In this document: positions 1 to 7,181 of the stretch, piece by piece
Numbering within the stretch: position 1 is the stretch's first letter
How the letters are laid out: every line of letters starts with the position of its first letter
NCBI GenBank assembly: GCA_041477815.1
Contig: JBGOUV010000020.1
Coordinates: 1 to 32,131, forward strand
Direction: 5' to 3'
From: JBGOUV01 sp041477815
GTDB lineage: Bacteria > Acidobacteriota > Terriglobia > Bryobacterales > JACQDG01
DNA length: 32,131 nucleotides
Notes under the pieces: generated by a model
Told to the model about the DNA's origin: nothing
The model's database searches: none
What the model saw: the letters and a program-made list of their open reading frames with translations, nothing else
Position numbers and translations under genes: made by a program

Positions 1-1
1 A

Positions 2-421
2 CCCCTCGGGCTCGCCTTCGATTGGCGGGCGGTCTGGAATCCCGAAGCTTTCGTCTCCGGCCACCGGGTCGAATTCTCCGGCCGGCAACTCGACCGGACC
101 GAGGTATTATGGCAGCCTATCCCGGTGCAGCCCCAAGCCTCCTACACGCTGCACTACCGCTACTCCACTACCGGCTTCACGGCGGGCGGTCTCCGCTGGC
201 ACTTGCTGGACGCCCGCACGCGGCAGCCGCTGGCGACCCCCTCCGCCAGCCTGTCCAGCGAGGATGAAACCGAGCAAACCTGGCGCTTCCAGGTTCCAAC
301 TTCCACCGCACTGGCGCGTCTCAGTCTCCTCTACCAGCGCGAGCCGGGAACGTCCCGCCTGCAAGGCGCGATCGAACTGGTCGGGGTGCGCCTGTCGTTG
401 GATCGGGCTCAGCGCCCGTAA
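2..421 (+). CDS. C-terminal part of an unidentified protein, probably an acidobacterial TPR protein (5' end outside window)
   Basis: The frame starting at base 2 is open from the window edge to a TAA at 419-421, giving the last 139 residues of a longer protein, so the internal GTG at 125 need not be a start. The visible part is rich in short beta-strand-like segments: LAFDWRAVW, HRVEFSGRQ, SYTLHYRYSTTGF, LRWHLLD, RLSLLYQR and IELVGVRLSL. This pattern resembles the jelly-roll, carbohydrate-binding-like tail that closes some acidobacterial tetratricopeptide-repeat proteins. The assignment is from memory of that pattern, and no TPR unit is visible here. The last 13 bases overlap tail-to-tail with the end of the minus-strand hydrolase gene, leaving no room for an independent terminator. 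Confidence 0.55.
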   Translation, partial: PLGLAFDWRAVWNPEAFVSGHRVEFSGRQLDRTEVLWQPIPVQPQASYTLHYRYSTTGFTAGGLRWHLLDARTRQPLATPSASLSSEDETEQTWRFQVPTSTALARLSLLYQREPGTSRLQGAIELVGVRLSLDRAQRP

Positions 422-2316
422 TCCCACTGGGCGCCGGCCTTCTCCACGATCTTCGGAATGTCTCGTTCCAATAGGTATCCCCCCGCCGTCAGCACCCGCG
501 CCGCCGCGGCGATCCGCTCCAGGTACTCCTGGCGGCTCTGGTAGCGCTCCTCGACCGAGGGGCGCGGGTCGCCGGTCTTCTCCCGGTCCGCCCGCGTCCG
601 GGCAAACGGCAGGTAGGAACCGACCATACTGTACAACTCGTCGGGCGCGCCGATCTTGGGATCGCGCAGGTTCCAGCCGGCGTAGGTTCCCAGCGGCGCC
701 TGGATCACCGGCAGCCGGATCCCGGCCGTCTCGTTGCCGTCGGGGTCCACCTGCGGGACCAGCATGGGAAAAGCGTTGCCCAACCGGGGCGGCTCCAGGG
801 TCACGATGCCCTTGGTGCGAAACTGGGGACCATAGTCGGCGCGATAGGCCTGGTGCATCCGCGTGGGGAAGGCCACGCCGGGAATCTTCGGGAATTGCAC
901 CGCTCCCAGGGCCACCAGCTTGTCGTCGGCGATGCGCGGGATTTGGGAAGCCGGCGGCTCCACGCCCTCGCGCAGCCAGCGCTCCATCGCCACCAGCAAC
1001 GCCCGCATGGTCCATCGATAGTCGTTGGCGTTGGCCAGGTTTTGGGTGCCGTTGCGGCGCGGCGGAAACGCCCCGGGACCATGCTGGGCGCCGGCGATCA
1101 GGTACTGGCGCGCGTCCGGCGCCGGCGGCAGGTCGCGCCGGCCGTCCACCGTGGTGTGGCTCAACGACGCCGCGCGTCCATAGTATTCATAAGACGAATT
1201 GGTCAGGAAAACCTTCGGCACGACCCCGGCCTGGACGGCTCTGGCCAGCAGGCCGTCGGTGATACCGGTCTCGGGATCGGTTTGCTCCTGAAGCGTAAAC
1301 GGGAAGATGTCGGTGGGGTAGAAGAAGTTAAAAAACGGACGCGCATCCCGGGAGGGCTGGGCGAAGCGGTGGTTGAAGCTCCCGCGCCCGCCGCCGGAAA
1401 CGTGCGCCCACACGCCGTCAAACACCTTGCGTCCCTGTTCGTCCTGGTTGAAACCGTAATACAAGAAGGTCCGCAGGAACCGTCCGCTCTGAGACGATCC
1501 GAATCCGATGGCCCGCTGGTAGCCATCCTTCTGCTTGAGGTGAGAGATGAAGTCGCGTATGGCGGCCGGTCCCAGGCCCGCCAAAGCCGGGTCCTGGGAG
1601 TGGTAGACAAATTCGTAGATCCTACCCGGCTCGAAGCCGCTCTCCATATAGATGTGGGTGCGGTCGGGTTCGAGCCGCCAACTGCTCCGTGGAATCACGC
1701 GCCTCTGCCCGGCGGCCCGGTCGCGCACGGTAAGCCGCATGTCCTGGTCGTTGGTATCGGTCACCGGGTAGGCGGTGTGGGTGCGGTCGGCCACGTAAAA
1801 GCGGTTGGTCTTCTCGTCCGGAACGTAGTCGGACCGCACCACGCCCTTCACTCCGATGGCCTGCGGCGCGTAGAAGCGCATCAAGTTGGGCGGATCGGGC
1901 GGCACGTCCCACTGCCAGCCGAGCCACGCCAGCAGGAATCCCCGCTCCAGCAGAAAGCCGTCGCCCAGCTCGTCGGCCGGAGAGGCCAGGCTGAAGGTCG
2001 ACAGCAGCCCCTTGCGCCCGCGGTTGGAAACCTCAAACAGCACCGTGCCGTTGCTCTTGGGGGGCCGCAGCAGGTAGAGATCGGAGGAAAACTCCACCAG
2101 TCCCTTCGCATTGCGCGGAGCCAGGTCGATGTCGGTAATGATCCGGTTGGCCGGCAGCTTCGGGTCCACGGCGAAGTGGACCTTTCCCCGCACCAGCTTA
2201 TAGGGCCCCACGGGCCTTTCCTCGGCCACCTCCACCCGGACCACGGCCGCCGGAGCCAAGGCTGCCGTCAACAGCGCGCAGAGCATCCCTATCTTGCTTT
2301 TCGAGGGGCTAGTCAT
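409..2316 (-). CDS. Exported alpha/beta-hydrolase domain protein (Abhydrolase_10-like)
   Basis: A 635-residue protein with an N-terminal signal peptide (basic SKSKIG, then hydrophobic MLCALLTAALAPAAV). The stretch GFGSSQSGRFLR at residues 271-282 is the nucleophile elbow of a large secreted alpha/beta-hydrolase family typical of Acidobacteria and Proteobacteria, with Ser275 the likely nucleophile. A late AGAQHGPG at about residue 407 is a candidate site for the catalytic His. Substrate is unknown; esterase or lactonase activity on an exported substrate is plausible. It is the third gene of a minus-strand operon, 6 bases after the DUF1501 gene, with no strong Shine-Dalgarno, so it probably relies on translation of the gene before it. 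The last 13 bases overlap the convergent gene at 2-421. Confidence 0.8.
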   Translation of the reverse strand: MTSPSKSKIGMLCALLTAALAPAAVVRVEVAEERPVGPYKLVRGKVHFAVDPKLPANRIITDIDLAPRNAKGLVEFSSDLYLLRPPKSNGTVLFEVSNRGRKGLLSTFSLASPADELGDGFLLERGFLLAWLGWQWDVPPDPPNLMRFYAPQAIGVKGVVRSDYVPDEKTNRFYVADRTHTAYPVTDTNDQDMRLTVRDRAAGQRRVIPRSSWRLEPDRTHIYMESGFEPGRIYEFVYHSQDPALAGLGPAAIRDFISHLKQKDGYQRAIGFGSSQSGRFLRTFLYYGFNQDEQGRKVFDGVWAHVSGGGRGSFNHRFAQPSRDARPFFNFFYPTDIFPFTLQEQTDPETGITDGLLARAVQAGVVPKVFLTNSSYEYYGRAASLSHTTVDGRRDLPPAPDARQYLIAGAQHGPGAFPPRRNGTQNLANANDYRWTMRALLVAMERWLREGVEPPASQIPRIADDKLVALGAVQFPKIPGVAFPTRMHQAYRADYGPQFRTKGIVTLEPPRLGNAFPMLVPQVDPDGNETAGIRLPVIQAPLGTYAGWNLRDPKIGAPDELYSMVGSYLPFARTRADREKTGDPRPSVEERYQSRQEYLERIAAAARVLTAGGYLLERDIPKIVEKAGAQWDYGR

Positions 2317-2322
2317 ATGGAC

Positions 2323-3768
2323 CTATGTTAACCGAGGCGCCAGGTTGTTGCGGCCGCCGACGTCGGTAAGCCGAAAATCACGTCCCTGGACGAAATAGGT
2401 CAGCTTCGTATGCTCCAGGCCGAGCAAGGTGAGGAGCGTGGCGTGCAGGTCGTGCATGTGCACCTTGTCCTCCGCCGCGTGCAGGCCGATCTCGTCGGTG
2501 CTGCCGATCGCTTGGCCGCCCTTGACCCCGCCCCCGGCGAGCCAGACGCTGAAGCCGTAGGGATTGTGGTCCCGGCCCTGCGAGCCTTGGCTGAACGGCG
2601 TGCGGCCGAAATCGCCGCCCCACAGGACCAGGGTCTGGTCCAGTAGGCCTCGGGACTTCAAGTCGGCGAGCAGGCCGGCGATGGGCTGGTCGACTTTGCG
2701 CGCCATAATCTCGTGATTTTCGCCGCACTGCGCGTGGGCGTCCCAGCCTGTCGAGCCGTTCTTGTTTCCGCCCGAATACAACTGGACGAACCGGACGCCG
2801 CGCTCCACCATGCGGCGGGCCAGCAGACACTGGGTTCCAAACTCGGCCGTCTCCGTATGATCGAGACCGTATAGCGCGCGCGTGGCCGGGGTCTCCTGGG
2901 ACAAATCGGCCAGGTCGGGGACGGAGGTCTGCATCCGGAAGGCCAGCTCGTACGAGGCCATGCGCGCCTCCAGGTCCGAATCCTCCCGGCGGGTCTCGGC
3001 GTATTGTCCGTTGAAGGTGTGGAGCAGATCGAGCATCTGGCGCTGGCGGCCGGCCGGAATTTCTTCCGGGCGGTGTACGTTGAGAATCGGCGAGCCTTCC
3101 GTCCGCAGTACTGTGCCCTGATACATGGCAGGCAGGAATCCGGAGCCGTAGGCCGGGGCGCCCTGCTTAATGCCGCCGTCCAGCATCACCAGGTACGCCG
3201 GCAGGTCCTCGCTCTCACTGCCCAGGCCGTAGACCACCCAGGAGCCCAGACTCGGCCGGCCCACCCGGCCCCAACCGGTATTCATCCAGCTCTGTCCGGT
3301 TACGTGGGTGAAGCCGTCGTGATGGCAGGACCGGATCACGGCCAGGTCGTCGGCGAACTGCGCGGTATGCTCGAACAGATCCGATATTTCCAGGCCCGAC
3401 TGGCCGCGCTTGCGGAAAACGCGCGGCGACGCCATCAGCGGGGCGGCGTCCATCTGCGTGAACTGGAAGTCGACCTTCCCGAAGCTGGGGGGGATCTTCT
3501 CGCCGTTCAGTTTCTGCAGCAGGGGTTTGGGGTCGAAGGTGTCCAGGTGGCTGGGGCCGCCGTGCATGAAAAGGAAGATGACGCTCTTGGCCTTGGCGGG
3601 CAAGGGAGGCTTCTTGGGCGCGAACGGGGTGGCGGCCGCGGCCTCGCGCTCGAGCAAGTAAGAGGCGGCCAGCATCCCGAATCCCAGGCCCCCCTTCTCC
3701 AGGAACTCCCGCCGCGAGGAAGCCCTGGTGGTGCGGCTGCACAGGCTATTCGACATAGAGAAACTCAT
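2323..3768 (-). CDS. DUF1501 domain protein with Tat signal
   Basis: A 481-residue protein of the DUF1501 family, which has an alkaline-phosphatase/sulfatase-like fold and is abundant in Planctomycetes and Acidobacteria. The N-terminus carries a twin-arginine motif, SSRREFLEKGGLGFG, followed by a hydrophobic stretch, so export by the Tat route is likely. Family landmarks visible are IFLFMHGGPSHLDTFDPKP near residue 65, RSCHHDGFTHVTGQSWM in the middle, LWGGDFGRTPFSQG and GRDHNPYGFSVWLAGGG toward the end. It overlaps the preceding DUF1549/DUF1553 gene by 23 bases. The two families are classically adjacent and are thought to act together, although the reaction is not established. A second in-frame ATG at 3756 is an equally possible start; neither has a clear Shine-Dalgarno. 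Confidence 0.88.
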   Translation of the reverse strand: MSFSMSNSLCSRTTRASSRREFLEKGGLGFGMLAASYLLEREAAAATPFAPKKPPLPAKAKSVIFLFMHGGPSHLDTFDPKPLLQKLNGEKIPPSFGKVDFQFTQMDAAPLMASPRVFRKRGQSGLEISDLFEHTAQFADDLAVIRSCHHDGFTHVTGQSWMNTGWGRVGRPSLGSWVVYGLGSESEDLPAYLVMLDGGIKQGAPAYGSGFLPAMYQGTVLRTEGSPILNVHRPEEIPAGRQRQMLDLLHTFNGQYAETRREDSDLEARMASYELAFRMQTSVPDLADLSQETPATRALYGLDHTETAEFGTQCLLARRMVERGVRFVQLYSGGNKNGSTGWDAHAQCGENHEIMARKVDQPIAGLLADLKSRGLLDQTLVLWGGDFGRTPFSQGSQGRDHNPYGFSVWLAGGGVKGGQAIGSTDEIGLHAAEDKVHMHDLHATLLTLLGLEHTKLTYFVQGRDFRLTDVGGRNNLAPRLT

Positions 3769-6229
3769 TCATATTCAGCACTACGACACATAATTGCGCG
3801 AGCGGGGACGTCTGTCCGGACCCGACGCCCGTGGTCGTGAGAAAACTCAGGGCTTGATCCATCTCCGCCGGCGAGGGGCTGCGGCTGAGAGCCAACTGCC
3901 ACAGCGCGTTCACCCGGGCGTTCGAATCGTCCGGGTGCTGCTTCTCCAGCCGCTGGGCCAGCGCGCCGGCCTGCTGCAACATGAACCGGCTGTTGAGCAG
4001 AGCCAGCGCCTGCGGAGCCACGGTGGTGGCATCGCGGCGCGGACAACTCACCGACGATTCCGGCGCGTCGAACATCGAAAACATGGGGTAGGGGAACGAC
4101 CGCTTGACATAGACATACACGCTGCGACGGTGGTGCTCGGCGGGGTCGAGCGAAGTGGGCCATTGGTGCGGAGCCCACAGGCCGCTCTTCTCCTCGTCGG
4201 TGAGCGGCAAGATCACCGGGCGTCCGCCCATCTTCGGGTTCAGGGTTCCGGCCACCGCCAGAACCGCATCCCGCAGTTGTTCGGCGTCCAGGCGGCGGCG
4301 ATTCATGCGCCAGAAGTAGCGATTGTCCGGATCGGTGCGGGCGTTGCCCGCATCGAACTGGCCGGACAGGCGGTAGGTATTAGACAGCAGGAGGAGGCGA
4401 TGCATCTTCTTCAGGCTCCAGCCCTGCCGCACGAACTCCGAGGCCAGCCAGTCCAGCAGCTCGGGATGGGACGGCGGCTCGCCCTGGCGTCCGAAGTCCC
4501 CGGGCGTTCCCACAATGCCGCGGCCGAAATGCCAGGCCCACACGCGGTTCATCATCACGCGGGCGGTGAGGGGGTGATCGGGCGTGGTGAGCCACAACGC
4601 CAGCGCGGTCCTCTTCTTGTCCGCGGGGAGGTCGCCCACGCCGCCCAGGATCAGAGGCACCCCCGGCTGCACCACCGGACCGGCGCCGTGGAAATCTCCC
4701 CGGACCGTCATCCTCACCTCGGGAATCACGTCGGCGCGGCCCAGGATGGTGGCGGTCTGGGGATCGAAGCGGGCCTTCAGGGCCGCCTGGCCCAGCTCGC
4801 GAATCAGGCGCTCGCGCTCCTCCCGTTCCTCGGGCGTATACTGCGGCACGAAGTTCTTGCCGGCGGCGTTCTCCTGCAGACCGGCGCGGGCCAGGGCGGC
4901 ATCGATCTGGTCGGCCGACTCGCGCTGCGCGGGAGTCCGCCTGCCGGCCGGGGTGTCGAACGCCTGCACCGCTTCGAGCGGGAACTCCTCCTTGATCCGG
5001 GCCGTGGCGCGGTTGCGGACTTTCGTCTCCAGCCGGCCGATGGCGTTCTGGTATTCTTCCACCAGCAGCACGCTCGGATAGGCGGACTTGTAACCGAACT
5101 CTCCCATCTTGCTCACCACGGAAACCTGCCGCTCCTCGCTGCCGGCGAAAATCGCCATCAGGCGGTGGTAATCGACCTGCGAGATGGGATCGAACTTGTG
5201 GTCGTGGCAGCGGGCGCAGCCGATGGTGAGTCCCAGAAACGCCTGACCCGTGGTATCCACGGCATCGGTAAGCCATTCGTAGCGCAGTTGCTCGCCGTGG
5301 AGGGCGGCTTCATGATAGGTGGGTCCGATGGTGTAGAGGCCCGTCCCGATGCGGGCCTCCAGCTCCCGCAGCTTCCGCGGGGGGATCTCGTTGACCCCCT
5401 CCAGAGCCAGATCGCCGGGCCACAGCTCGTCGCCGGCGACCTGCTCCTGCACAAACCGGTCGTACGGCTTGTCGTCGTTGAGCGACCGGATCACGTAATC
5501 CCGATACCGCCAGGCGTTGGCATAGTAGAGATCGGTCTCAAACCCGCCGGTGTCCGCGTACCGAACCACATCGAGCCAATGCCTGCCCCACCGTTCTCCG
5601 TAACGCGGGGAGGCGAGCAGCCGGTCGATCAGCTTCTCATAGGCGTCAGGCGCGGCGTCGGTCACGAACTCGGCCGTCTCGGCGGGGGTCGGCGGCAGGC
5701 CGTGCAAATCGAGATACACCCGCCGGACCAGGGTTCGCCGGTCGGCGGGCGCTACTGCTTTCAAGCCCTGCCGCTCGAGCGCTTGCAGGACGAAGGCGTC
5801 CACCGGGTTCGGGACCGGCGCCGCGGGGACCACGGGTCGGACCACCTTCTGGAAGGCCCACCAGGAAGGCTCCGGCGTCCCGGCGGCGGCCTGATCCCAC
5901 GGCGCGCCTTCCTGGATCCAGGCGCCCAGCAGAGTCCGCTCTGCCGCGGTCAACGGCTGGTCGGGCGGCATCTTCAATTCGCCGGAGCGGCTGACTGCCT
6001 GGTAGAGCAGCGACTGCTCCGCATTTCCGGGGATGATCGCCGGACCACGCTTGCCGCCTTTCTTGATGGTGTCGATGTGCCGCAGGTCGAGTCCTGACAT
6101 CCGGGCCGGCCCGTGACAGGTCAGGCAGCGGCGCTCCAGAATGGACCGGGCGGTCTCGCCGGGTGGAGCGGCCAGCGCCGCCCAGGAAACCAGCACGCCG
6201 AGGACGCCCTTACCGTTACAGAACAACAT
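3746..6229 (-). CDS. PSCyt1-DUF1549-DUF1553 protein (planctomycete-type cytochrome c fusion)
   Basis: An 827-residue exported protein with the domain order of the PSD1/planctomycete cytochrome C family. A hydrophobic leader (about residues 8-21) is followed by a heme-binding CLTCH at 35-39 in the PSCyt1 domain. DUF1549 runs from about residue 130 to 345 (NPVDAFVLQALERQG, VYLDLHGLPPTPAE) and ends with a second heme-type motif, CARCHDHKFDPI, near 336. DUF1553 occupies roughly 535 to 790 (HPLTARVMMNRVWAWHFGRG, SNTYRLSGQFD). Two CxxCH motifs suggest covalent heme and a redox role in the periplasm, but the substrate of the family is not known to me. It is the first gene of a three-gene operon and lies just downstream of a good promoter-like sequence at 6239-6266. 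Confidence 0.9.
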   Translation of the reverse strand: MLFCNGKGVLGVLVSWAALAAPPGETARSILERRCLTCHGPARMSGLDLRHIDTIKKGGKRGPAIIPGNAEQSLLYQAVSRSGELKMPPDQPLTAAERTLLGAWIQEGAPWDQAAAGTPEPSWWAFQKVVRPVVPAAPVPNPVDAFVLQALERQGLKAVAPADRRTLVRRVYLDLHGLPPTPAETAEFVTDAAPDAYEKLIDRLLASPRYGERWGRHWLDVVRYADTGGFETDLYYANAWRYRDYVIRSLNDDKPYDRFVQEQVAGDELWPGDLALEGVNEIPPRKLRELEARIGTGLYTIGPTYHEAALHGEQLRYEWLTDAVDTTGQAFLGLTIGCARCHDHKFDPISQVDYHRLMAIFAGSEERQVSVVSKMGEFGYKSAYPSVLLVEEYQNAIGRLETKVRNRATARIKEEFPLEAVQAFDTPAGRRTPAQRESADQIDAALARAGLQENAAGKNFVPQYTPEEREERERLIRELGQAALKARFDPQTATILGRADVIPEVRMTVRGDFHGAGPVVQPGVPLILGGVGDLPADKKRTALALWLTTPDHPLTARVMMNRVWAWHFGRGIVGTPGDFGRQGEPPSHPELLDWLASEFVRQGWSLKKMHRLLLLSNTYRLSGQFDAGNARTDPDNRYFWRMNRRRLDAEQLRDAVLAVAGTLNPKMGGRPVILPLTDEEKSGLWAPHQWPTSLDPAEHHRRSVYVYVKRSFPYPMFSMFDAPESSVSCPRRDATTVAPQALALLNSRFMLQQAGALAQRLEKQHPDDSNARVNALWQLALSRSPSPAEMDQALSFLTTTGVGSGQTSPLAQLCVVVLNMNEFLYVE

Positions 6230-6238
6230 TAGCCTCAG

Positions 6239-6266
6239 CTTATATTACGACGCCCGGCGCGGTCAA
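6239..6266 (-). promoter_or_regulatory. Predicted sigma70-type promoter of the DUF1549/DUF1553 operon
   Basis: On the minus strand TTGACC (6266-6261) and TATAAG (6244-6239) are separated by 16 bases; each hexamer matches consensus at five of six positions. A start site about 7 bases after the -10 box would be near 6232, only a few bases before the ATG at 6229, so the transcript would be nearly leaderless. Not tested. Confidence 0.5.
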
Positions 6267-6267
6267 A

Positions 6268-6299
6268 TGCTAGAACGGGCTTGTGCTAGAACGGGCTTG
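6268..6299 (+). repeat. Perfect 16-bp tandem duplication
   Basis: The unit TGCTAGAACGGGCTTG occurs twice back to back (6268-6283 and 6284-6299) with no mismatch. Each copy contains TGCTAGAAC, similar to an extended -10 element on the plus strand and to the TGCTAGAAT before the GMC gene at 21686-21694. It lies directly beside the -35 box of the leftward promoter. Confidence 0.85.
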
Positions 6300-6366
6300 C
6301 GTGTGCGACCGGGATGTAATGGTGTGCGGCTTTTCCTCTTTGGTGGCGCACGTTAGGAATCGGGGT

Positions 6367-6489
6367 GTGTCTCTCGCTACGCTCGAACAACCACGATCAG
6401 CCTTGCTCTCCCAGATTTTGGGGCTGGGTGACTTCCGCCGTGGCTCGATCACCACCATCGGCGGCCGCTGCGGCCGACCGAATTGCCGC
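6367..6489 (+). pseudogene. DUF6788 gene remnant (N-terminal fragment)
   Basis: Read in the frame of the GTG at 6367, this stretch gives ATLEQPRSALLSQILGLGDF, then RRGSITTIGGRCGRPNCR. This is the characteristic N-terminal half of DUF6788 proteins, including the Cys-containing GRCGRPNCR end, which in intact members continues into a second Cys and a basic segment. Here homology stops abruptly after 6489 and the frame runs into unrelated sequence. DUF6788 genes are commonly found next to transposase genes in acidobacterial and related genomes, so this is probably the scar of a lost mobile element. The identification is from motif memory; no transposase is visible in the window. Confidence 0.6.
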
Positions 6490-6504
6490 TGGCCAGCAGC
6501 CCGC

Positions 6505-6555
6505 CCGAGAACGTCAATGCCGCGCGCGATATCTATCACCACCGGGCAACGCCGT
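6505..6555 (+). repeat. Direct repeat, left copy, flanking the TonB receptor
   Basis: Bases 6527-6555 match 9623-9651 at 28 of 29 positions (core GATATCTATCACCACCGGGC). Similarity extends leftward with small gaps (CGAGAACGTCAAT here, CGAGAGCGTCAAT at the right copy), giving about 50 bp in the same orientation. The two copies lie about 3.1 kb apart and bracket the receptor gene. Confidence 0.75.
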
Positions 6556-6853
6556 GATCCTCCCGGCCATCGGGTCCGTGCGCAACTATCACATCCACAC
6601 GGTCAGCAACCGCACCTTCCCCTCCAAGAATGTCTTTGTCAAAGACCCGTCTACGCCCGCCGACATCATCGGCATGAGCGGCTACGTGATGGACGGCCGC
6701 CTCCACTCGCACATCATTCTGGCCGACTCCGAGAAGTCCTTCGGCGGCCACCGGGAGCCGGGGACCAGCGTATTCACGTTCGCCATCGTCACCCTAGGGG
6801 TGCTGGGCGATAGCGTGGACTTCAAGCGCCTCGACGACAAGACCTACCGGTAG
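6545..6853 (+). pseudogene. PPC/DUF296 domain gene lacking its 5' part
   Basis: The frame ending at the TAG at 6851-6853 encodes about 102 residues that fit the PPC (plants and prokaryotes conserved, DUF296) domain. Visible landmarks are AVILPAIGSVRNYHIHTV, a metal-site-like pattern with DGRLHSHIILAD, then FGGHREPG and VFTFAIVTLGVL. In intact proteins some 30-50 residues precede this point. Here homology starts exactly at the right edge of the 6505-6555 repeat, and upstream codons look unrelated. A GTG at 6554 could in principle start a short product, but no Shine-Dalgarno precedes it. I read it as a gene beheaded by the rearrangement that placed the repeat there. Expression of a truncated product cannot be excluded. 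Confidence 0.65.
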
Positions 6854-6873
6854 ACTCCGGCCACATGTATTTC

Positions 6874-6930
6874 ATTTGCAAGTAGAATCAGCCCTCGGGA
6901 ATGCCATTTCCACTTGCAAATCTCTTGCAA
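6874..6930. promoter_or_regulatory. Inverted TTGCAA boxes upstream of the TonB receptor, possible operator
   Basis: ATTTGCAAGT (6874-6883) and ACTTGCAAAT (6912-6921) are perfect reverse complements; a further TTGCAA follows at 6925-6930 and an ATTGCAAT at 7029-7036. This low-GC, repeat-containing block in the 328-bp gap before the receptor gene (6854-7181) stands out from its surroundings and may bind a regulator. No known operator was recognised. Confidence 0.35.
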
Positions 6931-6999
6931 TACTAGTCTCTATTAGGCTCGAAAAGGTCGTCTGCTCTATCTCTTGTTGCCATTCAATTGCATTTAAGC

Positions 7000-7028
7000 T
7001 TGACTTCCGCACCGCACTAGAGTACCTT
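7000..7028 (+). promoter_or_regulatory. Candidate promoter for the TonB receptor
   Basis: TTGACT (7000-7005) is followed after 17 bases by TACCTT (7023-7028). The -35 box is good and the -10 box weak. It would give a leader of about 145 bases before the ATG at 7182. The leader contains a GC-rich segment, but I could not fit it to a known riboswitch. Confidence 0.3.
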
Positions 7029-7171
7029 ATTGCAATGGAGTTGCAGATACGAGTCTCTGACGAGGAAGGGCTTTTCCGCAGGGGGCGGCGGGGCTCACGC
7101 GCCGGAGAAAGACCAAGGATTTCCAAAGTGGGAAGCTTGCCTGCGGGGTGGGAGACGCCCTGCAACACCTC

Positions 7172-7177
7172 AGGAGG
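7172..7177 (+). promoter_or_regulatory. Strong Shine-Dalgarno fixing the TonB receptor start
   Basis: AGGAGG at 7172-7177 lies four bases before the ATG at 7182. It selects this start over longer in-frame alternatives back to 6876, and the signal peptide begins right after it. Confidence 0.75.
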
Positions 7178-7181
7178 TCTG

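Noticed and set aside
853..2331. Long plus-strand open frame opposite the alpha/beta-hydrolase gene
   Set aside because: It lies antisense to a well-recognised exported hydrolase with signal peptide and GSSQS elbow. Its composition is that of a high-GC shadow frame, with no family motif.
3794..6097. 767-codon plus-strand open frame opposite the DUF1549/DUF1553 gene
   Set aside because: Antisense shadow; low-complexity His/Arg/Gly/Leu-rich translation without motifs, while the minus strand holds two heme motifs and three known domains.
6283..6813. 176-codon plus-strand open frame as an intact gene
   Set aside because: Only its first part matches DUF6788; beyond about 6489 it leaves homology and runs in the wrong frame over the PPC/DUF296 remnant.
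6876..7181. N-terminal extension of the TonB receptor back to 6876
   Set aside because: The extra 102 residues contain no domain and would bury the signal peptide; AGGAGG before the ATG at 7182 explains the start.
7040..7181. Cobalamin or other riboswitch in the receptor leader
   Set aside because: GC-rich stems are present, but I could not find a B12 box or the conserved cores of cobalamin, TPP, FMN or SAM riboswitches.
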